64,000 bases of DNA. Origin: Streptomyces sp. NBC_00425. GTDB lineage: Bacteria > Actinomycetota > Actinomycetes > Streptomycetales > Streptomycetaceae. Numbering within the stretch: the first letter of the stretch is position 1; each line of letters begins with the position of its first letter. The stretch spans positions 8,432,001-8,496,000 of the forward strand of contig NZ_CP107928.1 in the NCBI RefSeq assembly GCF_036030735.1. The letters are read 5' to 3'. The notes beneath the pieces are model-generated. The model was not told the origin of the DNA. It did no database searches and saw nothing but the letters and a program-made list of their open reading frames with translations. Below, piece after piece: positions 17,131-27,300 of this stretch. The translations under genes were made by a program, and so were the position numbers.

Positions 17131-18609
17131 GTGAGCCGTTCAGCTCGCACGAACGACCGTTTCCGGCCGCAGGGCCGGGGCCGCCCCGGCGCCGCTCCGG
17201 GTGGCGGCGGACGCCGCCCCGTCGCACCGCAGGGGGAGTTCGCGCCGCCGGACACCGTCACCCCGGCGCTTCCCGCCGTCGCGACCTTCGGCGAACTGGA
17301 CCTGCCCGCCGAATTGCTGAACACGCTCACCGAACTCGGTGTGCACGAGCCGTTCCCGATCCAGGCCGCCACCTTGCCGAACTCCCTCGCGGGCCGCGAC
17401 GTCCTGGGCCGTGGGCGTACCGGATCCGGCAAGACGCTCGCCTTCGGCCTGGCGCTTCTGGCGCGCACGGCGGGACAGCGTGCCGAGGCGCGCAAGCCGC
17501 TGGCCCTGATCCTCGTCCCCACGCGCGAACTGGCCCAGCAGGTCACCGACGCGCTCACGCCGTACGCCCGGTTGCTGAAGCTGAGGCTCGCCACGGTGGT
17601 CGGCGGGATGTCGATCGGCCGGCAGGCCGGTGCGCTGCGTGCCGGGGCCGAGGTCGTCGTCGCGACGCCGGGCCGCCTCGCGGACCTCGTGGAGCGCAAG
17701 GACTGCCGCCTGGACCGGGTCGGCATCACCGTCCTCGACGAGGCCGACCAGATGGCCGACATGGGGTTCATGCCCCAGGTCACCGAACTCCTGGACCAGG
17801 TGCGCCCCGACGGCCAGCGCCTGCTGTTCTCGGCCACCCTGGATCGCAACATCGACCTCCTGGTCCGTCAGTACCTCCATGACCCGGTCGTGCACTCGGT
17901 CGACCCCTCGGCGGGCACGGTCACCACGATGGAGCACCACGTGCTGCACGTGCACGGCGCCGACAAGTTCGCCGCCGCCACCGAGATCGCCGCGCGTGAC
18001 GGACGTGTGCTGATGTTCCTGGACACCAAGCACGCGGTGGACCAGTTCACCAGGCACCTGCTGGGGAGCGGCGTGAAGGCCGCCGCGCTGCACGGCGGCA
18101 AGTCCCAGCCCCAGCGCACCCGCACCCTGGCCCAGTTCAAGACCGGTCATGTGACCGTGCTGGTGGCCACCAACGTCGCGGCCCGGGGCATCCACATCGA
18201 CGACCTCGACCTCGTCGTCAACGTGGACCCGCCCGCCGACCACAAGGACTACCTGCACCGCGGCGGACGTACCGCCCGCGCAGGCGAGTCGGGCAGCGTG
18301 GTCACTCTGGTGCTGCCCAACCAGCGCCGGGACATGGTCCGCCTCATGTCCGACGCGGGCATCAGGCCGCAGATCACGCAGGTCCGTTCCGGCGAGGCCG
18401 AGCTGAGCCGCATCACCGGCGCCCAGGCTCCCTCCGGTGTCCCGCTCCCCGGCAGCGGAACGTCCACGGAGCGTCCGAAGCGCGGCGGGGCGCCCTTCCG
18501 TGGCATGGGTGCCCGCCCCGGGAGGGCAGGCGGAGACTCCCGCAGGTCCGCCGAGGCACGGCAGATCGCCGAGGCCCGCAAGGCCGCCCGGATCCGACGC
18601 GGCGCCTAG
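17131..18609 (+). CDS. DEAD-box RNA helicase (RhlE/CsdA-like)
   Basis: 492 residues. Q motif region PFPIQAATLP, motif I GRTGSGKT, Ia PTRELAQQ, Ib TPGRLADL, II LDEADQMADMGF, III FSATLD, V ATNVAARGIHI and VI HRGGRTARAG are all present. The N-terminus is Arg/Gly/Pro-rich and the C-terminus basic, suited to RNA binding. Likely acts in ribosome assembly or mRNA unwinding in the cold. GAGGAAGG precedes the GTG at 17131 by seven bases; an ATG at 17104 is a less favoured alternative. Confidence 0.93.
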   Translation: MSRSARTNDRFRPQGRGRPGAAPGGGGRRPVAPQGEFAPPDTVTPALPAVATFGELDLPAELLNTLTELGVHEPFPIQAATLPNSLAGRDVLGRGRTGSGKTLAFGLALLARTAGQRAEARKPLALILVPTRELAQQVTDALTPYARLLKLRLATVVGGMSIGRQAGALRAGAEVVVATPGRLADLVERKDCRLDRVGITVLDEADQMADMGFMPQVTELLDQVRPDGQRLLFSATLDRNIDLLVRQYLHDPVVHSVDPSAGTVTTMEHHVLHVHGADKFAAATEIAARDGRVLMFLDTKHAVDQFTRHLLGSGVKAAALHGGKSQPQRTRTLAQFKTGHVTVLVATNVAARGIHIDDLDLVVNVDPPADHKDYLHRGGRTARAGESGSVVTLVLPNQRRDMVRLMSDAGIRPQITQVRSGEAELSRITGAQAPSGVPLPGSGTSTERPKRGGAPFRGMGARPGRAGGDSRRSAEARQIAEARKAARIRRGA

Positions 18610-18736
18610 CCCGCACAGACCGGTCAGGGCCCGGCCCGGCCGCCTTCGGTCCTCCTCGCCGAAGCGGAAGTCCGGCCGGCCCGCCCCTCGCGGGGGCGGG
18701 AACCCGGTCGGCTCGCTCTTCGCGGCGCGGAGGTCC

Positions 18737-18769
18737 GGCCGGCCCGACGTTCACCACGACGGGCCGGCC
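18737..18769. terminator. Inverted repeat between convergent genes
   Basis: GGCCGGCCCG and CGGGCCGGCC, a 10-bp stem with a 13-base loop, just before the 3' end of the DUF4177 gene and 128 bp after the helicase stop. A second copy of the left arm lies near 18673. It probably serves as terminator for both genes. Confidence 0.55.
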
Positions 18770-18777
18770 CACGGTCG

Positions 18778-18993
18778 TCAGCGGCGCGGACGCTCCAGGG
18801 TGAGGAGCAGACCCTCCACCGCGCCGGGCCCGATGCGGCCCTTGACGTCGGCGGAGGTGATCGCCTTCAGGGCCCAGCCGTCCTCGGCGTGCTTGTTGAG
18901 GACCTTCTCCAGCTTGTCGCTGTCCAGTGCGTCGCCGATCAGCGACTCCCGGAAGGTGACGACCTTGTACTCGAGTGCGTGCGGGTTGCTCAT
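18778..18993 (-). CDS. DUF4177 domain-containing small protein
   Basis: 71 residues with the DUF4177 pattern LEYKVVTF at the start and LEKVLNKHAEDGWALKAIT in the middle. Function unknown; the family is found as small stand-alone proteins in many bacteria. AGGAAGG lies eight bases before the ATG at 18993. Longer in-frame extensions upstream have no ribosome binding site and no similarity. Confidence 0.88.
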   Translation of the reverse strand: MSNPHALEYKVVTFRESLIGDALDSDKLEKVLNKHAEDGWALKAITSADVKGRIGPGAVEGLLLTLERPRR

Positions 18994-19222
18994 GGCGGGG
19001 GCCTTCCTGCGGATGGACTGGCTGCCGGAACGGCACCAGCCAATCACCGGTCGGCGTCACGGGCCACGGCGGGGGGCGGCTCCGGTCGGGGCGACCGGGT
19101 GAAAGGCCGCGACCGGCGACTGCGGGCGGGTGACTGCGGGCGGGTGACAAGGACGCCGTCGGACGCTGCGTTGTTGTGAGCACTCCCCGACAGGGCGCTT
19201 CCCGCCGCCCTACGGTCCGCCC

Positions 19223-20998
19223 ATGAAGTCCATGACGTCCCTGAAGGCCATGACGTCCCTGACGTCGCTGCAGACCGTGAAGACGAGCTCCGGCAGAGGC
19301 AGGACATGGCGCGGTGCCGCACTGGCGGCGCTGCTGACCGCCGGGGCCCTCACCGGAGCCGTCCCGAACGCCCAGGGGGTCGGCACGCGCGTCGAGACGC
19401 CCGTGGCGTCGACGCACCCGGCCGACGGCGTGACCGAGTCGAGGGTGCGGGTGAAGGCGCCGTTGCCGCCGGCCTTCGGCAGACGTCCGGCGGCCTGCGA
19501 CTGGCTGTCCTATCTGCGCTACCGCTCCGCGGACGGGCCGGCCGCGTCGGCCGACGCCGACCGCATCCTCGTGGCCCAGCCGGGCATCCTGGAAGGCGGC
19601 GGAGCATTCGACAGCGTCGCCCGCGGCACCGTGGCCAAGGCCGTCGCGCAGGGGCGGCACATCGAGTTCTGGGCGCTGGACCGGCGCTCCAACTGCCTGG
19701 AGGACCGCACCGGCATCGCCTCCGGCGACCAGCACGCGGCCGTCGACTACTACTACCGCGGCCGGGCGGTCGGCGGTCGGACCTTCGACGGGTTCGCCGG
19801 CAACGCCGACCTCGGGTGGCTGGCGAAGCTCGGCATCGAGCAGACCGTGCGGGACCAGTACGACCTGCTCGTCGCCGAGTTGCCCGACCGCGGCCTGCGC
19901 AGGAGCAAGGTGCTGTGCGGCGGACACTCGCTGGGCGGCGTGATCACCGGGTACTTCGCCGCCGCGGACTTCGACGGCGACCCCGCGACCACGGCGGACG
20001 CCGGACAGAACCAGTGCGCCGGCTACTTCGCCCTGGACACGACGGTCTCCATCTCCCTGGACGACCTGAGCGGCAGCATCCCCGACGACGCCGGTGTTCC
20101 GGACGTCGGGCTCGGTTACGCCGCGGTGCAGGCGGGACTCGACAGCGGAGTGCTCCCACGCTCGCTGTCCGCGCCGGTCCTGCTCAACCCGGAGACCATG
20201 ACCCTGCTCGCCATCGCCGGCCTGGGAACCCTGCACGACCCCGACGCCGAGGCGGACCTGCCCGCCTACCTCCCCTCCGGCCTCAACATCGAGGCCACCA
20301 ACCGGTTCCTGTTCTCGAAGGACGCCGCGGCCTTCCTCACCGGCTCCCCGGCCGTGAGGGACTTCCGGCTCACCAACGCCGCCGTGCTCGGGGCGCTGAT
20401 GGACGATCAGTCCGTGCCGCTGGCGTTCCTGCAGAGCAGCGTGGGCTTCTTCGACGGCGGCCCGGTCGTGGACAAGGACTTCCCCGCAGCCAACGGCAGT
20501 GCGCAGCCGACGCAGCTGTTCGGCGTCGAGTACAAGGCCATCCCCGCGCGGCCGCACGGGCCGCTGTACACCTGGCGGAACTACGACCGCGTCGGTGACG
20601 CCGACGATCCCGGGTACCGGTCGGCCGACGGCACACCGTTCACCGGAGCGGGCAAGGAGGTGACCGACATCCGGGAACTGGCCCGCAGCCTGGCGGAGCA
20701 GCCGCTGGACTTCACCGAGCAGTACTTCCCGACCAAGCTGGTCTCCGACATCCAGTCGGCCACCTCGCCACAGGTGAAGAGGCTCGTCGTCCATCCCGGC
20801 GGGCTGACGGCCAACCCGACGCTCACCGTGCTCGCGGGCGACGGACTGCTCGCCGGCCGCATCCCGGCCGACCTGCATCCCGTGGTGGCCGCCGGCTACC
20901 AGCATCTCGACGTGCTGACCGCGGCGCCGGTGCAGAGCGACGGCAGGCCCGAGCCGGTGTCGAGCAGCCTCGCCGCGTTCGCCCGCGCTCCGCGATAG
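19223..20998 (+). CDS. Secreted lipase-like alpha/beta hydrolase
   Basis: 591 residues. A basic N-terminus and a hydrophobic run (AALAALLTAGALTGAV) suggest secretion. The nucleophile elbow GGHSLGG lies near residue 232, as in lipases, preceded by a strand LVAQPGILEGGG. Two paired cysteines near CDWLSYLRY and CLEDRTG suggest an extracellular protein. Substrate unknown. The first 20 codons contain a repeated ATGACGTCCCTGA block with several in-frame ATGs, and no clear ribosome binding site, so the exact start is uncertain. It lies next to the cutinase, PucR and esterase genes but is on the opposite strand. Confidence 0.72.
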   Translation: MKSMTSLKAMTSLTSLQTVKTSSGRGRTWRGAALAALLTAGALTGAVPNAQGVGTRVETPVASTHPADGVTESRVRVKAPLPPAFGRRPAACDWLSYLRYRSADGPAASADADRILVAQPGILEGGGAFDSVARGTVAKAVAQGRHIEFWALDRRSNCLEDRTGIASGDQHAAVDYYYRGRAVGGRTFDGFAGNADLGWLAKLGIEQTVRDQYDLLVAELPDRGLRRSKVLCGGHSLGGVITGYFAAADFDGDPATTADAGQNQCAGYFALDTTVSISLDDLSGSIPDDAGVPDVGLGYAAVQAGLDSGVLPRSLSAPVLLNPETMTLLAIAGLGTLHDPDAEADLPAYLPSGLNIEATNRFLFSKDAAAFLTGSPAVRDFRLTNAAVLGALMDDQSVPLAFLQSSVGFFDGGPVVDKDFPAANGSAQPTQLFGVEYKAIPARPHGPLYTWRNYDRVGDADDPGYRSADGTPFTGAGKEVTDIRELARSLAEQPLDFTEQYFPTKLVSDIQSATSPQVKRLVVHPGGLTANPTLTVLAGDGLLAGRIPADLHPVVAAGYQHLDVLTAAPVQSDGRPEPVSSSLAAFARAPR

Positions 20999-21061
20999 CG
21001 GTCGGCGGGGGTGCAGGAGGCTGACGCCGGCGCGGGTCAGGGCTCTGGCGTCGGCCACCGG

Positions 21062-21144
21062 CCCTCGCACACACGAGGGGCCCGGGCGGCAGCCGTCGCC
21101 CCGCGAAGCCCCTCGCACACACGAGGGGCCCGGGCGGCAGCCAT
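21062..21144 (+). repeat. Direct repeat with internal hairpin
   Basis: Two near-identical units of about 33 bp (from 21062 and 21112), each with a CCCTCG...CGAGGG hairpin followed by GCCCGGGCGGCAGCC; a third partial copy of the tail is near 21167. They fill the gap after the lipase-like gene and may serve as its terminator. Confidence 0.7.
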
Positions 21145-21200
21145 CGTCCCTCGAACGCACGGCGCGTCCGGGCGGCAGCCACCGCCACCCCGCACGCACG

Positions 21201-21242
21201 CACGGACGGGTCCGGGAGGAGAACCTCCCGGACCCGTCCGTG
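21201..21242. terminator. Perfect 19-bp hairpin terminator
   Basis: Inverted repeat 21201-21219 and 21224-21242 with an AGAA loop, 19 bp past the cutinase stop and between convergent genes. Confidence 0.88.
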
Positions 21243-21260
21243 CGCCCGCGTTCCGGCGGG

Positions 21261-21902
21261 TCAGACCCGGCCGGCGGCGAACGTGACCGCCGCGCCGGCG
21301 TCGGAGGTGTAGCCGAGGTGCGCCAGCACGTCGTCCCCGCCGTTCTCGCAGATGGGGTCGCCGTCGGCGCAGAAGTCGATGGTGCGGCTCTGGTAGACGC
21401 CGGTGACGCTCTTGCCGAGCGCCCGGATCGGGTTGCCGAACAGCAGGACGGCGGCGACCTTCGGCTCGACGGCCGCGGGGAGGGTCGCCACGATGGGACT
21501 GCCCACCACCGCGCCGGCGCTGCTGATGCCGAGTGAGTTGTCGACCACGTTCGCGCCCTGCGAATAGCCGACCAGGAGGAAGCGCTGAGCGGGACAGGCC
21601 GCGGCCTGCGCCTTGACGTGGTTCACGAGATCGGCGTTTCCCTGCGCGGCGGAGGTGAGGGAAAGGTCCGCGGGATAGTTCACCGCATAGCTGGAGAGTT
21701 TCTTTCCCGTCAGTTTCTTCTGCAGGGCCGAATAGACCGGGTCGCCGACGATCAGGCCGAGCGTGCCCGGCTCGAAGGTGCCGCGAGCTGCCACGACGTC
21801 GATGTCCGAGCAGGCGGCCGCGGATGCCGAAGGGGCCGAGGCGGCGGTCAGTCCGACCCCTCCGGCGAGGGAGAGCGCGGCAAGGCACAGGCGAATACGC
21901 AT
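21261..21902 (-). CDS. Secreted cutinase-family serine esterase
   Basis: 213 residues. A cleavable signal peptide (about 28 residues, ending ASAAA) is followed by the cutinase fold: VVAARGTFEPG at the first strand, nucleophile LLVGYSQGANVV, and the catalytic Asp and His in CADGDPIC and LAHLGY, with cysteines placed for the usual disulfides. Cutinases hydrolyse cutin and other esters; the mycobacterial relative Rv3802c, found beside fadD32-pks13, acts on lipids of the cell envelope. Here the gene is near a pks13-like operon, but plain extracellular cutinase is an equally fair reading. Confidence 0.93.
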   Translation of the reverse strand: MRIRLCLAALSLAGGVGLTAASAPSASAAACSDIDVVAARGTFEPGTLGLIVGDPVYSALQKKLTGKKLSSYAVNYPADLSLTSAAQGNADLVNHVKAQAAACPAQRFLLVGYSQGANVVDNSLGISSAGAVVGSPIVATLPAAVEPKVAAVLLFGNPIRALGKSVTGVYQSRTIDFCADGDPICENGGDDVLAHLGYTSDAGAAVTFAAGRV

Positions 21903-22014
21903 GGGGATCCTTGGGGGTGCGGCGCGTTGTGCGCGCCTACGGAAAAGGACAGTCCCGAAGGTATTCGCGTTTCCCTGAGGGGTGTTATGGACGGGAATTC
22001 AGAAATCCCGCGTC

Positions 22015-23256
22015 TTATTGTTCCGAAGTTAGTGTCCGCGCCGCGTCGCCGTGCGCCGCCGTGGAGCGCAGGGCGAGGATCAGGTCCAGCCGGGCGCCGG
22101 GGTCGTGCAGGGCGTCGCCGAACAGCTTCTCCAGTTGGCGCAGCCGGTAGCGGACCGTCTGCGGGTGGATGTGCAGCCGGGCGGCCACGTCGGGCACGTT
22201 GCTGCCGGTCAGCAGCCAGACCAGCAGCGTCTCTGCCAGCCTGGTCCGCTGTCCCTCGGACACGGCGTCGAGGGGAGCGAGGGCTCGTGCCGCCAGGTGG
22301 CCGAGCAGCGGCTCGTCGCTGTGCAGGAGCAGCGTCGACAGATGGTCGGCGCAGCGCACCACGCCCTGCCGGGGCAGCACGCCGCGGCCCATCAGCCCCA
22401 GCGCCCGCGTCGCCCAGCGCAGCGAGTGCGCGGCCTCGGCGACCGGGACCGTCGGACCGATCGCCGCCGGACGTCCCCGCAGACCGAGGACGAACGACCG
22501 GCCGCCGAAGCGGCCTGCGCCCTCCGGGTCCGGGACCAGCACCCTCGGCGGACGTGACTCCATGTCGACCAGCGCTCCGGGCGCCGCCGGCGGAGGATCC
22601 TGTGCGTACTGGTCGGCGCTGGTCGCGAGCACGACGACCGCGACCTGCGAGGGCACCCGCCAGCGTGCGGCGTGCGCCAGCTCCTGCACCGCCTCGGGGG
22701 ACACCGGCCCCTCGCCCAGCAGCTGGCCGAGCAGGCGCCGACGCCGCCGCTCCAGCTCTCCCGCGCTGTGGCACCGTGCCTCGGCGTATCCGGCGGCGGC
22801 CGCCTCCGCGACCTCGTGCACGGTCCTGAACGCCAGTTCGCCGAGGGCGGCCACGGCCGTCGAGTCCAGCCCGACCTCCTCCGCCGTGCGGCTCAGCCGC
22901 CGCCAGGCGTGCAGCCCGCCCACGCGCAACGCGGACTGCAGCGCGTCCAGACTGCGTCCCTCGATGGCTTCACCGCGGCCGAGTTCGTAGTACGTCGCGG
23001 CGATGGCGGCGTCCTGGCCCCGCGGGTCGGCGATGTGGTCGACGAACAGGGTGAGCGCCTGGACCACGCCGGCTCTGATGTGGCGACCCTGGACCCCGGC
23101 GGCCGGCCCCGAGTATTCGGGAACCTGTCTGCGGACCTCTTCCTCCACTTCGTCGGCCACGCCTTCGAGATCGGAGCGCAGCAGCTCGGCGAGGTCCGGC
23201 GGGACCGGAGCGGTTCGGGGGCCGACGGGTTCGCCGCGGGGAGCGGGGACAGCCAC
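22015..23256 (-). CDS. PucR/CdaR-type transcriptional regulator
   Basis: 413 residues. The C-terminal PucR-type helix-turn-helix is clear: LAETLLVWLLTG, NVPDVAARLHIHPQTVRYRL in two parts, then LEKLFGD. The N-terminal and middle parts match the RsbT co-antagonist/GGDEF-like regions of actinobacterial PucR regulators. AAAGGAG lies eight bases before the GTG at 23256. It sits between the antigen-85-like esterase and the cutinase on the same strand, so it may regulate that cluster; the ligand is unknown. Confidence 0.9.
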   Translation of the reverse strand: MAVPAPRGEPVGPRTAPVPPDLAELLRSDLEGVADEVEEEVRRQVPEYSGPAAGVQGRHIRAGVVQALTLFVDHIADPRGQDAAIAATYYELGRGEAIEGRSLDALQSALRVGGLHAWRRLSRTAEEVGLDSTAVAALGELAFRTVHEVAEAAAAGYAEARCHSAGELERRRRRLLGQLLGEGPVSPEAVQELAHAARWRVPSQVAVVVLATSADQYAQDPPPAAPGALVDMESRPPRVLVPDPEGAGRFGGRSFVLGLRGRPAAIGPTVPVAEAAHSLRWATRALGLMGRGVLPRQGVVRCADHLSTLLLHSDEPLLGHLAARALAPLDAVSEGQRTRLAETLLVWLLTGSNVPDVAARLHIHPQTVRYRLRQLEKLFGDALHDPGARLDLILALRSTAAHGDAARTLTSEQ

Positions 23257-23378
23257 GACGGACGCTCCTTTCACCCGGAGACGGTTCGCCCACGCACCGG
23301 TGCCCGTGGGACGAGAGGGTCGTCCCGTGTTGGACGGACGACCTCTGCGCTCCGTTCCGTGCCCCGGCGGCACCGACA

Positions 23379-24368
23379 TCATTCCGGCACCCCCAGCGCA
23401 CCGGCGAGCATCGGCCAGGAGGCGGTGAACTCCCGCCGCCAGTAGGTCCAGCTGTGTCCTCCTCCCGGGTAGAAGTGGGTGGTGACGGAGATGCCGAGGA
23501 GTGCGAGCGCGCCGGTGAAGCCGTGCGCCGAGGGCCACAGCGTGCTCTCCAGTGCCTCGGGCAGCCAGTCGCCGGCGCCGCCGACCACCCCGCTGCCGCT
23601 CGACACGTACAGGGGCGTGCCCCGCAGCCCGGCCGCGCGCGCCCGCGGATTGAAGTCGCGCCAGGTCGGGGCGTTGAGGATCGGGTTGCCCCACAGGGAC
23701 GGCGGAAGCAGGTTCTCGCGGGCCACGATGGCGTCCACGAGGGTCGGCACCCCGGGGGCCGTGGTGTCGAGGACGCCGCTGTAGGAGGCCGCGGCGGCGA
23801 ACGCGCCGGGGTGGCGTGCCGCGTGCGCCATCGCCCCGTAGCCCCCGGTGGAGACCCCGGCGACGACCCGCACGCCGGAGGCCCGGTAGTCGCGGGCGAG
23901 CAGCGCCGGGACCTCCCGCACCTGGAACGTCTCGTAGTCGGGGCCGCCCCGCCACGCGGACGGGATGCCGGTGGGTCCCGCGTCGGGCATGGCCACGATC
24001 AGGTCGCGGCCCTCGGTGAAGGCCTCGATGTCCGTCTCCCGGGTCCAGGACGTGTAGTCGTCGTGAGCGCCGTGCAGCAGATACAGCACGGGGTAGGTCC
24101 GCTCGGGCCGGTTGTCGAAGCCGGTGGGCAGGATCAGCCGCAGCGGAGCCCGGCGGCCCAGCGCCGGGGAGGAGACGGAGACGTCGACGGTCCGTGGCCC
24201 CGGCAGGGTCGCGGCCCGGCCCGCCGCGGTGACCGTGTCGGTGGCGTGGGCCGTGGTGGTGGCGTGGGCCGTCGCCGTGGCGTGGGCGCCGAACAGGGCG
24301 GCCAGTCCTGTGGCCGCCGCGGCTTTGGTGACGGCGCGTCGGGACGTTCCGGCGGTGCGGTGCGGCAT
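23379..24368 (-). CDS. Secreted antigen-85/esterase D-like alpha/beta hydrolase
   Basis: 329 residues. A twin-arginine-like leader (TSRRAVTKAAAATGLAALFG) points to Tat export. The core has LPTGFDNRPERTYPVLYLLHG split around the oxyanion loop, the nucleophile GVSTGGYGAM, and a C-terminal histidine in GGGHSWTYWRREF, which resembles the HSWEYW end of antigen 85 mycolyltransferases. The family also includes plain esterases (FrmB-like). Its ATG is nine bases after the PKS stop, so it is in the same operon and may act on the PKS product, for example as an acyltransferase. Confidence 0.85.
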   Translation of the reverse strand: MPHRTAGTSRRAVTKAAAATGLAALFGAHATATAHATTTAHATDTVTAAGRAATLPGPRTVDVSVSSPALGRRAPLRLILPTGFDNRPERTYPVLYLLHGAHDDYTSWTRETDIEAFTEGRDLIVAMPDAGPTGIPSAWRGGPDYETFQVREVPALLARDYRASGVRVVAGVSTGGYGAMAHAARHPGAFAAAASYSGVLDTTAPGVPTLVDAIVARENLLPPSLWGNPILNAPTWRDFNPRARAAGLRGTPLYVSSGSGVVGGAGDWLPEALESTLWPSAHGFTGALALLGISVTTHFYPGGGHSWTYWRREFTASWPMLAGALGVPE

Positions 24369-24377
24369 GGCGGCTCC

Positions 24378-27300
24378 TCAGTGAGGTTCGGCGGTTCCGC
24401 CCGGCGCGGCGAGCAGCTGCCCCAGGTGGGCGGCGATCTCGTCGACGTGCGGGGGGTCGAGCAGCGACAGGTGGTGCCCCGGGACCGGCACCACTGTCAG
24501 ATCGGGGCACACGGCGTCCCAGCCGAGGGCCTCGTCGTCGCGTTCGTAGGCCGGGTCGCGCACGGTGTGCGGAGCCGGCTCGGTGGCCCGGTACAGCACC
24601 ACGCGACCGGCATAACGGCTCGGGCGGTGGGCCTCGCCGATCCTCAGGTCCAGGTAGGAGGCCCGCTGGTGCTCCAGCGCGGCGGACGGCACGTCGGCTG
24701 CGGCGCGCAGGGTCCGCAGGACGAGGTCGATGCGCTCGCGGTCGTCGTCCGTCGCCGCCAGCTCGTCGTGGGGCAGCCGCAGACGGACCCCGTAGACGTC
24801 TGCGACATGTCGGGCGAACCCCGCGAAGTGCGCGCGGACGCGGTCGGCCCGAGCGGGACCGGGAGGGGGGAGAAGCGGGCGCACCGAGTCGATGAGCACG
24901 ACCAGGGGCACGGCCCGTCCGGCGTCCGTGAGCAGCCGTGCCGTCTCCTGGGCGAGGAAGCCGCCGAAGGACCAGCCGCCCAGCAGCACGGGCCCCGTGG
25001 GGTGGGCGGCGGTGATCGCCTCGGCGTAGCGGCGGGCTTTCTCCGGCACGGTGCCGGCCTCCTCCAGCCGGTTCACGCCCAGCACGGGGCGGACGTCCCC
25101 CAGCCGTTGGGCGAGGGTGCGGTAGACGTCGGAGGAACCCCCGGCCGCGTGGAACAGGAAAAGCGGCGGGCGTGGGCCGCCGGGGCGCAAGGGCTGCAAG
25201 GGCTGGAAGAGCTGGAAGAGCTGGAAGAGCTGCAAGGGCTGTAAAGGGTGCGGGAGGTGCGGGAGCCGCTGCGGCGAGGAGCTGTCCTCTGACGCGGGCA
25301 GGGTTCGCCCGTCCTTTGACGCGGCGCCGCCTTGCCGGACGCGTTCGGCCGCCTCGGCGACGGTGGCGGCGCCGAGCAGGTCGCGCAGCGGCAGCGTGAT
25401 CCCGAACTCGCGCTCCACGGCGGTGCGGATGCGGACCGCCATCAGCGAGTCCAGACCCAGGTCGGCCAGTACGGTGGCGGGCGTGATCCGGGCCGTCGGA
25501 TGCCCCGTGACGTCCGCGATGTGACGCCCGAGACGCGCGGCGACGGAGGCGGCGTCGCCTGTCCCCGTGACCTCTGCCGTCTCCCCGATCGCATCCGCGT
25601 GCCCGGCCGGTTCAGCCTCCCCGGGAGCGGCCGCGGTAGCGGCAGAGGCAGAGGCAGGGGCAGCGGATGCAGGAGCCGCAGCGGCAGGGGCGGCTGCGGC
25701 CCGCGCCGGAGGGTCGGTCCGCTCGACGGGAGCGGCCCACCCGGCGCCCGTGGGCCCATGGGCCGGTCCGGTGTGCCACGCCGGGCGGCTCGCCGCCTGC
25801 CCCGAGGCCCGGGGCCGGCCGTCCGTCCACCAGTGCCGGGTGTGCCGCCAGCGCGGCGCGGGCACGTCGACGACGCGACCGTCCGTCGGCGGCGGCAGGG
25901 GCAGCCCGGCGGCGTACAGCGAGCCCACCTGGGTGAGGAACGCGGCGCCGCCGTCCGCACCGCGACGCAGGGAGCCCACGGCGAGGGCGCCGGGCACGGT
26001 GTCGGCGATGGGCCCCGTCAGGACCGGATGCGGTGAGATCTCGACGAACGCGGTGTGGCCGTCGGCCGCAGCCGCCGCGAGGGCCCGGTCCAGACGCACC
26101 GGCCGGCGCAGGTTGGCGGCCCAGTGGACGGCGTCGAACGCGCAGTCGCCGCGCGGGTCGTCGAGGACGGTGGAGTAGACCGGCACCCGCGGGCGCCGCC
26201 CCCGGACCTCGGCCAGGGCGTCGGTCAGCTCCGGCAGCAGCGGATCGACCCGGGACGAGTGCCCGGCGCCGGTCACCTGCATGAACCGTGCGACGCGTCC
26301 CTCCTCCTCCAGTCGGCGCACCAGCCCGGCGACCGCCGGCTCGTCCCCGGTGACCACCTTCTGCCGGGGCGAGGAGTGGACGGCGATCTGAACGCCGGGG
26401 AAGTCCCTCTGCAGGACGACGAGTTCGGTGTCGTCCACCTCGACCACGGCCATCGCGCCGCCCCGCAGCCCGCTCAGCAGCCGGGCCCGCACGGCGATGA
26501 CCAGGGCGGCCTCCGGCACTTCCAGCGCGCCCGCGCAGACGGCGGCGGCCACCTCGCCCATCGAGTGGCCGATCACCGCGGCCGGTTCCACCCCGTACGA
26601 GCGCCACGACTCGGCGAGCGCCACCTGCACCCCGAACAGCACGGGCTGGGCGATCTCCAGGCGGTCCAGGGGGTCTTCGGACGTCAGCCGGTCGTGCAGC
26701 GAGAATCCGCAGGCGCCGACGAGCTGCGCGTCGAGTTTCTCCACGGCCGCGGCGAACGCCGGTTCCTCGGCCAGGAGCCGGCGTCCCATGCCGGGCCACT
26801 GGCTGCCGTAGCCGGAGAACACCCACACCGGGCCCCGCCCCACGAGATCACGGTCACCGGTCACCGTGTGCGTGTGCGTGTGCGTGTGCGGGCGGTGGTG
26901 TGCCAACGCGTCCATGGCATCGGCCAGTTCGTCCGTGTCATGGGCGACCACCGCGGCGCGCACGGGTCCGCGACCGGTGCGTCCGGCGAGCGTACGCGCC
27001 ACGTCAGCCGGGTGGACCGCCCTCCCCTCGGGCGTGCGGAGCCAGGCGGCCAGCCGGCCCGCGGTGTCCCGGACCCGCTCGGAGTCGACGTCGGACAGCA
27101 GATGCAGCCGGGCGGCCGGCTCCTCGACCGGCCGCGGGAGGGCGTCGGTCCGCCATTCCTCCAGCACCGCATGGGCGTTGGCGCCGCTGAAGCCGAAACC
27201 CGAGACGCCGGCGACGGCCGTGCCGCCGTAACGGGGCCACGGCTCGGACTCGGTCACCACCCGCAGCCGCGCCTCGCCCACGGCGCTTCCGTGCGCGCAG

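Noticed and set aside
21261..21902. Direct orthology of the cutinase to Rv3802c
   Set aside because: Secreted cutinases are common in Streptomyces and this one is shorter than Rv3802c; only position near the PKS supports it, so I kept the general call.
25190..25260. Tandem repeats as a CRISPR-like array
   Set aside because: Units are 9 bp without spacers and lie inside a coding linker.
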